A DNA stretch of 64,000 nt. Origin: JBARDN01 sp963755705. GTDB taxonomy: Bacteria; Desulfobacterota; Binatia; Binatales; Binataceae. Made by a program: the position numbers and the translations under genes. Position 1 is the stretch's first letter. Each line of letters starts with the position of its first letter. Below, one piece after another: positions 35,743 through 45,660 of the stretch. The notes beneath the pieces were generated by a model, which worked only from the letters and a program-made list of their open reading frames with translations, did no database searches and was not told where the DNA came from. Where the stretch lies: positions 62,001 to 126,000 of the forward strand of contig CAVWKW010000005.1 of the NCBI GenBank assembly GCA_963755705.1. The letters are read 5' to 3'.

Positions 35743-37281
35743 ATGCCGAACGAAAAAGTTGAGAATGTCGAAAACCTGACTCAGGCGCGGCCAGGTGATC
35801 CATGCACGATCGTGATTTTCGGCGCGGCCGGGGATCTGACCAAGCGCAAGCTCTTGCCGGCGTTCTACAATCTGCTGGCTAGCAAATTCATGCCCGAGAA
35901 ATTTGCGATTGTGGGCGTGTCGATAGAAAAGTTTACCGACCAGGTTTTCCGCAATCAACTCTCTGGCGAGATCAAGAAATACGCGACCGAGAAAGTCGAT
36001 CCGAAACTGTGGAAGTCGTTTGTCTCAAGAGTCTATTACCACTCCGGAAACTTTACCGATCACAAGCTCTACAGCTCGCTGAAGGACACCCTGGCAAAGG
36101 CCGCCAAGGAGCAGGACCTGCCGGGGAACTGCCTATATTATCTGGCGGTCGCGCCGCAATTCTTCGGAGAAATTGTGCGCCAACTCGGCGCGGCGGACCT
36201 TGCGGAAGAGAAGGATGGAAATTGGCGCCGGGTGGTGATCGAAAAACCGTTCGGCCGCGACCTTGAATCCGCGCAGGCGCTCAACAAGGAAATCAAGAGT
36301 GTGCTCAAGGAAGATCAGATCTACCGAATCGATCATTACCTGGGCAAAGAGACCGTGCAGAACATGTTGGTGTTCCGCTTCGGCAATGGGATTTTTGAGC
36401 CGATCTGGAATCGGCGCTATATCGATTCCGTGCAGATCACCGCGGCGGAGACGGTCGGAGTCGAAGAACGCGGCGGCTACTACGAAACCGCGGGTGCACT
36501 GCGCGACATGGTGCCCAACCACATGATGCAGCTCATCTCGATGATCGGGATGGAGCCGCCGACTTCATTCGGAGCCGAGGCCGTGCGTGACGAGAAGGCG
36601 AAACTCTTGAACGCGATCCAGATCCTCTCCTCCGAGGACGTGATCACGATGGCGGTTCGCGGTCAGTACGGCGACGGAACCGAGCAAGGCAAGAAGGTGC
36701 GAGGTTATCGCAAGGAGGACCAGGTCAATCCGGAATCACACGTCGAGACCTATGCCGCGCTCGAGTTGCATATCGACAACTGGCGCTGGGCGGGCGTGCC
36801 GTTCTACGTCCGTACGGGCAAGCGGCTCGCGGAACGCGTTACCGAGCTCGTAATCAACTTCAAACGCGCGCCTTTGCTGCTGTTCAAGGACACTGGCGTG
36901 GAACAGATGTCCACGAATCAACTGGTCATGCACATTCAGCCCGACGAGGGCATCTCGCTGCGCTTCAGCGCAAAAATTCCCGGACCCTCGGTCAAGATCG
37001 GTTCAGTCGACATGAACTTCAAGTACACAACTTATTTCGGTGCCGCGCCTTCCACTGGATATGAGACCTTGCTGTTGGATTGCATGATTGGCGATCCGAC
37101 GCTGTTTCAACGCGACGACATGGTCGAGGCCGGATGGCGGGTCGTGACGCCGGTGCTCGACGTCTGGAGCGCGCTGCCGCCGCGAGAATTCCCGAACTAC
37201 CCGGCGGGAAGCTGGGGGCCAGAGGAAGCCGATCGTTTGCTCGCGCGTGAGGGGCGCCACTGGAGGACCATCACTGAATGA
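35743..37281 (+). CDS. zwf: Glucose-6-phosphate 1-dehydrogenase
   Basis: The first oxidative pentose-phosphate enzyme. The 512-residue protein begins at ATG 35743 behind AAAGGAG; the longer frame from 35662 lies within gnd. It shows the cofactor loop IFGAAGDLTKRKLLPAFYNL and the active-site motif RIDHYLGKETVQN with D197, H198 and K202. It also has VVIEKPFGRDLESA, and VPFYVRTGKRLAERVTE in the substrate/allosteric region. It lies 43 bases after gnd and overlaps glk by four bases. Confidence 0.96.
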   Translation: MPNEKVENVENLTQARPGDPCTIVIFGAAGDLTKRKLLPAFYNLLASKFMPEKFAIVGVSIEKFTDQVFRNQLSGEIKKYATEKVDPKLWKSFVSRVYYHSGNFTDHKLYSSLKDTLAKAAKEQDLPGNCLYYLAVAPQFFGEIVRQLGAADLAEEKDGNWRRVVIEKPFGRDLESAQALNKEIKSVLKEDQIYRIDHYLGKETVQNMLVFRFGNGIFEPIWNRRYIDSVQITAAETVGVEERGGYYETAGALRDMVPNHMMQLISMIGMEPPTSFGAEAVRDEKAKLLNAIQILSSEDVITMAVRGQYGDGTEQGKKVRGYRKEDQVNPESHVETYAALELHIDNWRWAGVPFYVRTGKRLAERVTELVINFKRAPLLLFKDTGVEQMSTNQLVMHIQPDEGISLRFSAKIPGPSVKIGSVDMNFKYTTYFGAAPSTGYETLLLDCMIGDPTLFQRDDMVEAGWRVVTPVLDVWSALPPREFPNYPAGSWGPEEADRLLAREGRHWRTITE

Positions 37282-38270
37282 TTCTGGCCGGCGACATCGG
37301 AGGCACGCACGCGCGCGTCGCCATTTTCGATCTCGCGGACGGAAAGCTCAGATGCGTGCATGAACAGGTTTATCCGACGCACGATTTCCCGAACCTCGAA
37401 AGCGTAGTGCGCGCGTTTCTGGATCAGCTCAAGATCGCGCCCGCCGCGGCTTGTTTCGGCGTAGCCGGCCCGGTGATTGCGAATCGCGCGCAAATGTCGA
37501 ATGCCGGATGGTTGATTGACGGAGCGTCGCTGGCGCGTGAGGCTGGGGTCAAGAATGCGTCCGTGATCAACGATCTCGTCGCCAACGCCTACGGCGTCGC
37601 TGCGCTGGAACCTCGCGACTTGCTCACACTAAACGAGGGCAATCCCAATCCACGCGCCAATGCGGGCGTGATCTCCGCGGGCACCGGTCTTGGCGAGGCG
37701 GGGCTGTACTTCGACGGACATACCCGGCGCCCATTTGCGACCGAAGGCGGCCACGCGGACTTCGCACCGGCCGATGACCTGCAGATTGAACTGCTGCGGT
37801 TTCTACGCGCCGAGTTTGGCCGCGTCAGCGTCGAACGCGTGCTGTCGGGCGGGGGTCTGTACAATATCTACCGGTTTCTTCGCGACACGCATCGCGGCGA
37901 GGAGCCGCAGTGGCTCGCCGAGGAAATCAAAAACGGCGACGCCGCCGCCGCCATCACCCGCGCGGCAATCGAGAAAAAATCCGCGCTGTGCAGCGCGACG
38001 CTCGAGGTGTTCGTATCGGTCTACGGCACCGAAGCGGGTAATCTTGCGCTGCGGCTGATGGCGAACGGTGGAATCTATATCGGCGGCGGAATCGCTGCGA
38101 AGATCGCGACGCTCCTGGCCGATCCCGCCTTTATGCGCGCGTTCAGCGCAAAGGGCCGGATGAGCGAAATCGTCCGCCAAATTCCAGTGGGAGTGATCCT
38201 GAACGACAGCACCGCGCTGCTCGGCGCTGCGCGCGCCGCCGCACTCGATACGGCGATGCTGAAGGACTGA
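37278..38270 (+). CDS. glk: Glucokinase
   Basis: The 330-residue Glk-family enzyme phosphorylates glucose with ATP. It has phosphate-1 loop LAGDIGGTHARVAIFD, catalytic aspartate in VINDLVANAYGV, ISAGTGLGEAGL, the substrate motif EGGHADFAP, and the adenosine motif NGGIYIGGGIAAKI. It overlaps the zwf stop (ATGA) and ends the operon, so glucose phosphorylation is co-expressed with the oxidative pentose-phosphate pathway. The gene ends 15 bases from the convergent symporter gene. Confidence 0.95.
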   Translation: MILAGDIGGTHARVAIFDLADGKLRCVHEQVYPTHDFPNLESVVRAFLDQLKIAPAAACFGVAGPVIANRAQMSNAGWLIDGASLAREAGVKNASVINDLVANAYGVAALEPRDLLTLNEGNPNPRANAGVISAGTGLGEAGLYFDGHTRRPFATEGGHADFAPADDLQIELLRFLRAEFGRVSVERVLSGGGLYNIYRFLRDTHRGEEPQWLAEEIKNGDAAAAITRAAIEKKSALCSATLEVFVSVYGTEAGNLALRLMANGGIYIGGGIAAKIATLLADPAFMRAFSAKGRMSEIVRQIPVGVILNDSTALLGAARAAALDTAMLKD

Positions 38271-38285
38271 GGCTCGTGCGCAGGA

Positions 38286-40073
38286 TCAATGCGCGTCGTT
38301 CAGATGCGCGCGAACCATCGCCGGCGAGATCACTCCCGACGCGAGTTTGCGGGCCGGGCTAAGACGCAGCATGTGAAACAGAAATATCGCTAACGCGAAG
38401 CCCGCGGTCACCACGCTTAGCGAGGTGATCGCTCCCGGATCGGAAGTCGCACCGCCCATCCGCTCGATCGCGAGAACCGCCGCGGTGACGGAAACCGCCA
38501 GCGCCGAGGCCGCAACGATCGCAACGTCGCGCACCGGCGCACGAGCACCATCCTTCAGAAAGCGGCCGAGTTCGCGCGGCGAAAAATAATCGAGGAACCA
38601 TCCCGTGGCCTCGTCAACTCCCCGAGCGTTCGGCGGTGAGATGATCCGGCCGCTCAGAGGATCGGTCGCCGGTTGCCCCTGGTTGTGGAGTTCGACGCCC
38701 GCCAGGATCTCATGATGAATCTCGCCGGTAATCGGATATCGCCATGCGATGAGGAACGAAAGCGCACCGCAGAGCGCCGGCGCCAGCGCGAAAATCGCCT
38801 TGATCGCGAAAATTACTTCCGGCGTTTGCACCGCGTTGGGCACGTATCCGATTCCGGCCAGCACCGCGATTGGCAGCGCGGCGCTCGGGATAGCGACGAA
38901 TTTCGGCAGGATGCTCCAAAACGCGGTGTATTGGCCCTCGCTGCGCCGCCCGGTATAGAACTCGTCGTAGTCGATCACGTCCGCCTGCATCGAAGGGCCC
39001 AGAAACAGTCCCGCGCCGAAACTCGCGCCCGCCCAGCTAATCAGCACGAACAGCATCGTCGTGTCGCCTTTGCCGATAAAATACATCGCGGCGCCGCCCG
39101 ACACGCCCATAACGAAGCTTGCGAGCCAAGTGTTTAGCTTGCCGAATCGTTTTGACGCCGCGACCCACAGCGGCAGGCACAGGAACCCTACGCCGAAATA
39201 GCCGAGCAGCTCGATCGAGAGCCACAGCGTGGGATTTTTCGGCTCGATCACGTACGCGTTGAAAAACGGAAGCAGCGTCGCCGGAATGGCGCCGGTGATC
39301 GAGCCGACAATGTAGCTCCCGAGCAGAATCCTGAACGGACGATTGCGCAGCGCGCGGCGAACTCCCGGAACCAGCGGGTTCGACTCGCGCTTGGCGAAAC
39401 CGGGCCGCTCCCGCACCCCATACGCGAGCATCCAGTAGAGCGTCGTCAGCAACAGCGCGAACACGATTCCCAGAACGTGAAAGACCTTCCGTTCATTCCA
39501 GCCCATCGCGTGCATCAGGATACCCGGCGCCGCCGAGGCGACGATTGTCCCCAGGATCGTGAACGCCTCGCGCACTCCGAACAGACTCGAGCGCTCGTTG
39601 TAGTCCAGCGTGAGCTCCGGCCCGAGAGCGTAATGCGGCAGCACATAGACGGTGTGAAAAATGAAATAAAGGATGAAGGTGACCCCGAACCACCACGCCG
39701 ATTGAGTGCCGGTCATGCCAATCGGCGGACTCATCATCGCGTAGAATGCGATCCCGCATAGCGGCGGTCCGATGATCAGGTACGGGCGCCGCCGTCCGAG
39801 CCGGGTGCGCGTGCGATCCGAGACCCATCCGACGACCGGGTCGCTGATCGCGTCGAGCGAACGCGCCAGCGCGATCGCGATCGCGAGATACCCAAGCGGC
39901 ACCAACACCACGTCGGCGTAGAACTTGGGCATGTTGATAAGGATTGGGATTACAAGTGCGGCGCCCGCGAAGTTCGGCGCTCCATAAAGGAGCTTGAGCC
40001 TCCACGATACGTGCTCGGACGCCAGAACCGGCATTTCGGCCGGAATTTTCAATGCGGAATTTTCAGTTGCCAT
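38286..40073 (-). CDS. MFS transporter of the glycoside-pentoside-hexuronide:cation symporter family
   Basis: The 595-residue membrane protein has the MelB/GPH pattern. It has the first-loop motif DAISDPVVGWVSDRTRTRLGRR, which includes the conserved aspartates of the cation/sugar site, and FGVREAFTILGTIVASAAPG. A central loop and DVIDYDEFYTGRRSEGQYTAFW, typical of the family in TM10-11, follow. About twelve membrane segments are followed by an unusual C-terminal extension (about 470-595) with two more hydrophobic segments (VAIVAASALAVSVTAAVLAI and VVTAGFALAIFLFHML). Convergent with glk; the sugar substrate is not predictable. Confidence 0.88.
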   Translation of the reverse strand: MATENSALKIPAEMPVLASEHVSWRLKLLYGAPNFAGAALVIPILINMPKFYADVVLVPLGYLAIAIALARSLDAISDPVVGWVSDRTRTRLGRRRPYLIIGPPLCGIAFYAMMSPPIGMTGTQSAWWFGVTFILYFIFHTVYVLPHYALGPELTLDYNERSSLFGVREAFTILGTIVASAAPGILMHAMGWNERKVFHVLGIVFALLLTTLYWMLAYGVRERPGFAKRESNPLVPGVRRALRNRPFRILLGSYIVGSITGAIPATLLPFFNAYVIEPKNPTLWLSIELLGYFGVGFLCLPLWVAASKRFGKLNTWLASFVMGVSGGAAMYFIGKGDTTMLFVLISWAGASFGAGLFLGPSMQADVIDYDEFYTGRRSEGQYTAFWSILPKFVAIPSAALPIAVLAGIGYVPNAVQTPEVIFAIKAIFALAPALCGALSFLIAWRYPITGEIHHEILAGVELHNQGQPATDPLSGRIISPPNARGVDEATGWFLDYFSPRELGRFLKDGARAPVRDVAIVAASALAVSVTAAVLAIERMGGATSDPGAITSLSVVTAGFALAIFLFHMLRLSPARKLASGVISPAMVRAHLNDAH

Positions 40074-40158
40074 TATTCAAACGAACGCGCGAAAAGTTTA
40101 CCGGAACCGCACTCCACGATGATACCCAAAGGCGCCGGCGCATCGAGATCGCTTTGGC

Positions 40159-41571
40159 TTACCAACCGGACTCGCTGAACGCTCGCGGGCGCAGATGAGT
40201 CCACGGTCGCGCCGCTTCGTATTGCGCCGCAAGCGTGATCAGATCGAACTCGCCAGCGGGCCGGCCGACAATCTGAAAACCAATCGGCAAGCCACCGCGC
40301 GAAAACCCCGCCGGCAGCGTGATCGCCGGCTGCCCGGTCGCGTTGGCCGGGTATTCGAACGCAATCCAGGTCCACAGCTCGTCGAGATAGAGTTCGGGGC
40401 GCGAAGGAAACACTCCGTTCCGCATTGGCGGCATCGTCATCGTCGGTGTCAGCAGCGCATCGAATGGATCGAGCGCCTGCACGATCGCGCGCGCTGTATT
40501 GTGCATAACGGCGACGAGGTTTACGTAGTCGGCGGCCGATAATTTTTTCCCGTGGTCATACATCTCGCGGACCACCGGATCGACGGCGTCGAGATCCGCG
40601 ATCGGAATTGCGGCGATTCCGACGCAGATGAGCGAGCGCGCGCAATCCAGCAGCATGGCACCGGGGTCGAGCGCGAGGTTTTCAACCCGATGCCCCAGCT
40701 CGCGCATCGCAGCGCACGCGCTATCAAATGCCGCGGCGACATCGGGATCGACCGGACCGAGTTTAGTTTCAGCGATCGCTGCGAGCCGGAGCTTTCGCGG
40801 CGCGGCGCGCGGAGCCTCTGCAAACGGGCGCGCGGGCGGCGCGGCCCAGTAAGGATCGCCGACCACAGGGCCCGCGAGCACGTCGAGCATCAGCGCGGCG
40901 TCGCGTACCGATCGCGCGATCGGTCCGCGCGTCGCGAATCCGCCCCAAGCCTCGCCGCGATGCGGCGCGTAGGTGAGCCGTCCGCGCGAGGGTTTGATCC
41001 CGACCACGCCGCAGTTCGACGCGGGACCGCGAATCGAGCCGCCGCCGTCACTGCCTTCGGCAAGAGGACCAAGTCCCGCGGCGACTTGCGCAGCCGCGCC
41101 ACCGCTCGACCCGCCAGCGTTGTATTTCGCGTTCCACGGATTGTGCGCGATTCCGCACAGTCCGCCCTCGGTCGTGGGCCGTCCGCCGAATTCAGGCGTC
41201 GTGGTCTTGCCGAGCAGAACCCCGCCCGCGTCGCGCAGGCGGGTTGCGATAATCGCATCTTCGGCTGGAATGGAATCCGCGAAATTCTTCGAACCCAGCG
41301 TATTCTGTATTTCCCTGATGGGCGTCAAATCCTTCAGTGAATATGGAACACCATACAATGGCAGTTCGCGCGCACGCGCCGACTCACCTTCAATCCGCGC
41401 AGCGTCCGCGAGCGCTCGCTCGGCGGTGACAATCATGTAGGCGCCAAGATCAGGATTCAGGCGCTCGATTCGCGCGAGGAAAAATTCCGCGACCTCGCGC
41501 GGGCGCAGCTCCCCTTTGCGGATCAGATCGCGCAGCTCTGAGGCCTCGATAAACGGGTCGAGCGAAAGCAT
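40159..41571 (-). CDS. Amidase (amidase signature family)
   Basis: The 470-residue hydrolase has the Ser-cisSer-Lys triad of the amidase signature family: K80 in VPYSLKDL, cis-Ser S155 in AGGSSGGAAAQ, and nucleophile S179 in GSDGGGSIRGPA. Nothing indicates a GatA role, since no GatB or GatC is nearby. The specificity is unknown. It is followed on the same strand, six bases upstream of its start, by the end of an SDR gene, so SDR and amidase may be co-transcribed. Confidence 0.9.
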   Translation of the reverse strand: MLSLDPFIEASELRDLIRKGELRPREVAEFFLARIERLNPDLGAYMIVTAERALADAARIEGESARARELPLYGVPYSLKDLTPIREIQNTLGSKNFADSIPAEDAIIATRLRDAGGVLLGKTTTPEFGGRPTTEGGLCGIAHNPWNAKYNAGGSSGGAAAQVAAGLGPLAEGSDGGGSIRGPASNCGVVGIKPSRGRLTYAPHRGEAWGGFATRGPIARSVRDAALMLDVLAGPVVGDPYWAAPPARPFAEAPRAAPRKLRLAAIAETKLGPVDPDVAAAFDSACAAMRELGHRVENLALDPGAMLLDCARSLICVGIAAIPIADLDAVDPVVREMYDHGKKLSAADYVNLVAVMHNTARAIVQALDPFDALLTPTMTMPPMRNGVFPSRPELYLDELWTWIAFEYPANATGQPAITLPAGFSRGGLPIGFQIVGRPAGEFDLITLAAQYEAARPWTHLRPRAFSESGW

Positions 41572-41577
41572 CGCGGG

Positions 41578-42339
41578 CTAGACTGCGGTCAATCCACCGT
41601 CCACCGAGATCGATGCGCCTGTCACAAACGACGCCGCGTCGCTAAGCAACCAGGCTACCGCTTCGCCGATCTCGCTGGCGCGTGCCTTGCGCCCTACTGG
41701 CTCGACCTGGTCGAGCCGTCCCGCGAGCTTGGGCTGCTGGGCGATCATGCCGGCGACAAGTGGGGTGTCGACCACGCCGGGGCATACGTCGTTGATTCGG
41801 ATCGCGGCGCGCGCGTATTCGATCGCCGCGCATTTTGTCAGGCCGACGACGCCGTGTTTGGACGCCGTGTACGCTGGCATCGAATGCGACGCGACCAGGC
41901 CCGCCGCCGATGCGGTATTCACAATCGCGCCGGGCGACTTCTGCGCGAGGAACTGGCGAATCTCGGCGCGCATGCAGAGCCATACGCCCTTGAGATTTAC
42001 CGCCATGATCTGGTCCCATTCCTCTTCGCCGTAGTCGGCGGTCTTGCGCTGCGCACCGGCGATTCCGGCGTTGTTGAAGGCACCATCGAGCCGCCCGAAT
42101 TTCTTCACTGCCGCCGCGACCAGCGCGTCGGCATCGGCCGCCCGCGCAACGTCGCAGCGCACGAACTCGGCCTCGCCGCCCTGCTCGCGAACCATCCGCA
42201 CCGTCTCGGCGCCGTCGCGCTCGGAAACGTCGCCGATAATCACGCGCGCGCCTTCGCGCGCCACAATCAGCGCGGTCGCGCGGCCGATTCCTGATCCGCC
42301 GCCGGTTATGATTGTGCTCTTGCCAACCAATGAGGGCAT
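41578..42339 (-). CDS. Short-chain dehydrogenase/reductase
   Basis: The 253-residue oxidoreductase shows the NAD(P) loop TGGGSGIG (12-19), NNAGIAG, catalytic serine region IVNTASAAGLVA, and the YxxxK motif in PAYTASKHG. The C-terminal FVTGASISVDGGLT is the classical SDR ending. GDVSE after strand 2 suggests NAD(H). The ATG at 42339 follows GGGAGG; a longer frame to 42429 overlaps the alcohol dehydrogenase gene. It lies 16 bases downstream of that gene, suggesting one operon. Confidence 0.9.
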   Translation of the reverse strand: MPSLVGKSTIITGGGSGIGRATALIVAREGARVIIGDVSERDGAETVRMVREQGGEAEFVRCDVARAADADALVAAAVKKFGRLDGAFNNAGIAGAQRKTADYGEEEWDQIMAVNLKGVWLCMRAEIRQFLAQKSPGAIVNTASAAGLVASHSMPAYTASKHGVVGLTKCAAIEYARAAIRINDVCPGVVDTPLVAGMIAQQPKLAGRLDQVEPVGRKARASEIGEAVAWLLSDAASFVTGASISVDGGLTAV

Positions 42340-42355
42340 CGCGATCCTCCCTTGC

Positions 42356-43441
42356 TCAGCTACGCCACGGCTCGACCAGAATCTTGGCGTGATGCTCCGG
42401 CGAGCCGAGATCCTCGAACGCCTGCGCAACGCCTTCGACTCCGACCTTGCCGGTGATCAGCGGATCAGCGATGGTCTTTCCCTCCGCGATATTGAACAGC
42501 GTCTGTCCGAATTCCTCGGGCGTATACCCGAGCACGAACTGCACGTTCAGTTCCTTGGTGATGCCGAGCATCGGCTCGAACGAGTCGCGTTCCATGCACA
42601 CGCCGACGACGATGATCCGCGCGGCCGATTGCGCGCCCGACATGATCGATGCAATTACACCCGGCACGCCAACGCATTCGAAGATTACGGACGGGCGCAG
42701 CGCCGGGCCCGGCATCCAGGGTTGCACTGGCGGCGCCTTCGACGGATCGCTGTAGGTCGCGACCTGCTTCCAGCTTTCGTACGCTGATTTTTCTTTCGGA
42801 TCGACGACGAAATCGGCGCCCATCTTAAGCGCGAGCTCGCGGCGGCGCGGCGAGAAATCCGCCGCGACAATCGGATGCTGCCCCTTGAGCTTCAATGCCG
42901 CGATCACCGCGAGACCTACCGGGCCGCATCCTATGACGAGCGGAGCGTCGTCCGGCGTCAGATGCGCCTTCTGCACCGCGTGAAATCCGACCGCCATCGG
43001 TTCGGTCAGCGCAGCGCGCTCGGTCGAGAGACCGTTGGGAACCTCGAGCAGCAACGCTTCCGTCAGGCGCATGAATTCGCCGTAACCGCCTGGGTTCTCG
43101 TTCGAGTAGCCCACGGTCTCGATTCCGGTCGAACGAATCAGGACCGGAAAGGAGCAGACTCGCGTCCCGGCCTTGAGGCGCTTTTGCGTGCCGGGTCCAT
43201 AATCCGCAACCTCAGCGCAGAACTCATGACCCATCACAATGTCTCGTTTCAAATCCATCACGAACGCGGCGCCCGCGCGCTTGGAGCTTTCGACCATCTT
43301 CTCCGCATGCTTGAGCGCGTGGAGATCCGACCCGCAGATTCCACACGCGAGAGTTTTGACGATCACTTCGCCCGGCCCGGGCTCTGGAACCGGAATATCG
43401 GCCACGACCAGTTTCTTGTCACGCATTACTGCCGCACGCAT
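42356..43441 (-). CDS. Zinc-binding medium-chain alcohol dehydrogenase family protein
   Basis: The 361-residue enzyme has catalytic zinc ligands in LACGICGSDLHA and GHEFCAEV, and the NAD loop VIGCGPVGLAVIAALKLKG. The four-cysteine structural zinc cluster of classical alcohol dehydrogenases is not visible; the region reads KAGTRVCSFPVLIRSTG. An insertion of about 25 residues follows the first zinc motif (ESSKRAGAAFVMDLKRD). The start ATG at 43441 has AAGGAGAG upstream; a frame reaching 43633 would overlap the divergent DUF1330 gene. The substrate is unknown. Confidence 0.88.
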   Translation of the reverse strand: MRAAVMRDKKLVVADIPVPEPGPGEVIVKTLACGICGSDLHALKHAEKMVESSKRAGAAFVMDLKRDIVMGHEFCAEVADYGPGTQKRLKAGTRVCSFPVLIRSTGIETVGYSNENPGGYGEFMRLTEALLLEVPNGLSTERAALTEPMAVGFHAVQKAHLTPDDAPLVIGCGPVGLAVIAALKLKGQHPIVAADFSPRRRELALKMGADFVVDPKEKSAYESWKQVATYSDPSKAPPVQPWMPGPALRPSVIFECVGVPGVIASIMSGAQSAARIIVVGVCMERDSFEPMLGITKELNVQFVLGYTPEEFGQTLFNIAEGKTIADPLITGKVGVEGVAQAFEDLGSPEHHAKILVEPWRS

Positions 43442-43623
43442 TTGGAATCTCTCCTTGTAAAACTCGTCTGCGGTCTCACTGTACCAAGGTTTCCCCCGCA
43501 TTCGTCCAGCGGACGGCGGGGCCGCATGAAGCTTTCGATGATTGGATTGTATTTGCAGTAGGAATGTAATAATCGTGGGTTTCGACTGTCGCAAAGCCAC
43601 ACTCCTCAGGAGCACCGCGCAAT

Positions 43624-44022
43624 ATGAGTTCAATTGTTCCCAATCCGGAAGCGTTTCAGGCTCTGATCGCCGACCCGGACCAAGGTCCGGTCGTGATGCT
43701 CAACCTGCTGAAGTTCAAGGCTGTGGCCGACGGCGCGGGCGGCTCCGGCGCCGACGCATATCGCCGCTACGGCGACGCGGCGACAAAGCTGGTCGAAGCG
43801 CGCGGCGGCCGCGTGCTATGGATGGGCAGGCCGGCGCACCTGCTGGTTGGCGAGCCATCCGACGAGTGGGACGCCGTCGCGATTGTCCAGTATCCAAGTC
43901 CACGCGCATTTATTGAGATGGTGACCAGCGCGGAGTACCAGCAGATTCATGGAGATCGCGAAGCGGGACTCGAGCGCACCGCGCTTATCGCATGCCGCAC
44001 TTTGACTGACATATTGCGCTGA
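43624..44022 (+). CDS. DUF1330-family protein
   Basis: The 132-residue protein fits the dimeric alpha-beta barrel family DUF1330: GPVVMLNLLKFKAVAD, YRRYGDAATKLVEARGGRVLWMG, and WDAVAIVQYPSPRAFIEMV. No catalytic function is established for the family. It is divergent from the zinc alcohol dehydrogenase and 19 bases upstream of the sulfatase start, so it probably shares a transcript with the sulfatase. Confidence 0.82.
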   Translation: MSSIVPNPEAFQALIADPDQGPVVMLNLLKFKAVADGAGGSGADAYRRYGDAATKLVEARGGRVLWMGRPAHLLVGEPSDEWDAVAIVQYPSPRAFIEMVTSAEYQQIHGDREAGLERTALIACRTLTDILR

Positions 44023-44041
44023 CCGTTTGGAGCAACCGCCG

Positions 44042-45619
44042 ATGGGCCGAAAGATTCTGTTCATCACCACCGATCAGCAACGCTACGACTCGCTCGGATG
44101 CAACGGCGGAAAGATCGCGCGGACTCCTTGCGCCGACGCGTTGGCCGCGCAGGGAATCAATTACCGGCGCGCGCACAATCAGAACACGGTCTGTATGCCC
44201 GCGCGTTCGACGATGATCACCGGGCAGTACGTGCGCACCCACGGCGTGCTCTCCAACGGCGTGCCGCTCCCCGCCGACGCTCCGAGCGTCGCGCGATGGC
44301 TGCATGACAAGGGAGGATACCGGACTGCGCTTATCGGCAAAGCGCATTTCGAGCCGCTGTTCGATCCGAGCGGGCGATGGTTCGAGAACAATATGGCCGA
44401 CCGAGGAAGCTTCGGACCATATCGCGGCTTCGAGCATATGGAACTCGCGATGCACGGGCCGATGGGGCGATGGCACTACACCAAGTGGCTGCGGGACAAC
44501 TTTCCCGACGAGGTCGCCGGATTCGTCACGATGCTGAGTAACAAGGCCGGCGGCGACACCGGCGCTCCGGAAGTAGGCTACAACCCGATACCGCGCGGCC
44601 ACTATCACACCGACTGGGTTGCCGACCGCACGGTCGCTTATATCGATCAGCTCGCGCAGAACGGGGACTGGTTCATCTGGATGAGTTTCCCTGATCCGCA
44701 TCATCCGTGGGATCCGCCCGCCAGCGAGGCGCGGCGCATCAACTGGCGCGATCTCGATCTGCCGCCGGGGCATCCGGGCTCGCGTGAGAAAATCGAAACA
44801 ATCCTCGCGGAAAAACCGCGCCACTGGCTCGATTGGTACCAGGGACGCTTCGGAAACGATGAAGGCGGCGCGATGAACTTCGTGCCGTGCGAAATGACGC
44901 ACAACCAGGTGCGCGAGATCAACGCGCTCATCCACGTCAAGAACGAATTGATCGATGAAGCATGCGCGCGCGTGATCAAAAGAATCAACGAGCGCGGATG
45001 GGGCCACGATACCGACATCTTTTTCACCACCGACCACGGCGAGTTGCAAGGCGACTTCGGCCTGATGTTCAAGGGGCCGTATCATGTTGACGCGCTGATG
45101 CGCGTGCCGTTTATCTGGCGGCCGGCGCTGTCGGCGGGAATTACTCCAGCCGAAATTACGGAACCCGTAGGACATCTCGATCTCGCACCCACGTTCTGCG
45201 AGATCGCCGGTGTGCCGCGCGCGGACTGGATGCAAGGCGCGCCGCTACCGGTCCAATCGGGATCGGCGCGGCAACGCGTCATCACCGAATGGGACAGCCA
45301 GTTCGCGCAAATCGGGATGCATCTGCGATCAATCTATCGCGACGAATGGATGCTGACCGCGTACGAGAAATCCACGCGCGACGCAGGCTTCAACCTCGCG
45401 CTGCTCTACCAGGCACTGCGCAGACCCAACCCGGTTCCGGATATCCGCTACGAAGGTACTGAGGGCGAGATGTACAAGCTCAATGAAGATCCTCTGCAAT
45501 GGCGCAATCTCTGGAATGACCCCGGCTACCGGAAGATCAAATCTGATCTGCTGGCCGATCTGTACGATAATCTGCCGCCCGCGCGAATTCCCGCGCTGAC
45601 CGTGGACGCGCCGGCGTAG
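44042..45619 (+). CDS. Sulfatase-family hydrolase (formylglycine type)
   Basis: The 525-residue enzyme has the N-terminal metal motif ILFITTDQQRYDSLG and the sulfatase signature CMPARSTMITG, with C51 expected to become formylglycine. It also has HFEPLF, a metal-binding FFTTDHGELQGDFG and the late KGPYHVDALMRVPFIW. It may act on sulfate or phosphonate esters; nearest in style to choline-sulfatase/arylsulfatase A proteins. No signal peptide is seen, so it is probably cytoplasmic. The start is ATG 44042 with GGAG eight bases before; a TTG at 44027 is less likely. Confidence 0.9.
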   Translation: MGRKILFITTDQQRYDSLGCNGGKIARTPCADALAAQGINYRRAHNQNTVCMPARSTMITGQYVRTHGVLSNGVPLPADAPSVARWLHDKGGYRTALIGKAHFEPLFDPSGRWFENNMADRGSFGPYRGFEHMELAMHGPMGRWHYTKWLRDNFPDEVAGFVTMLSNKAGGDTGAPEVGYNPIPRGHYHTDWVADRTVAYIDQLAQNGDWFIWMSFPDPHHPWDPPASEARRINWRDLDLPPGHPGSREKIETILAEKPRHWLDWYQGRFGNDEGGAMNFVPCEMTHNQVREINALIHVKNELIDEACARVIKRINERGWGHDTDIFFTTDHGELQGDFGLMFKGPYHVDALMRVPFIWRPALSAGITPAEITEPVGHLDLAPTFCEIAGVPRADWMQGAPLPVQSGSARQRVITEWDSQFAQIGMHLRSIYRDEWMLTAYEKSTRDAGFNLALLYQALRRPNPVPDIRYEGTEGEMYKLNEDPLQWRNLWNDPGYRKIKSDLLADLYDNLPPARIPALTVDAPA

Positions 45620-45660
45620 AACGATCTGTTTTGGCGGGATGACGAGCGGCTTGCGGATAC

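Noticed and set aside
43985..45235. 416-codon minus-strand frame opposite the sulfatase
   Set aside because: The sulfatase has its formylglycine signature and metal motifs on the plus strand; the complement has none.
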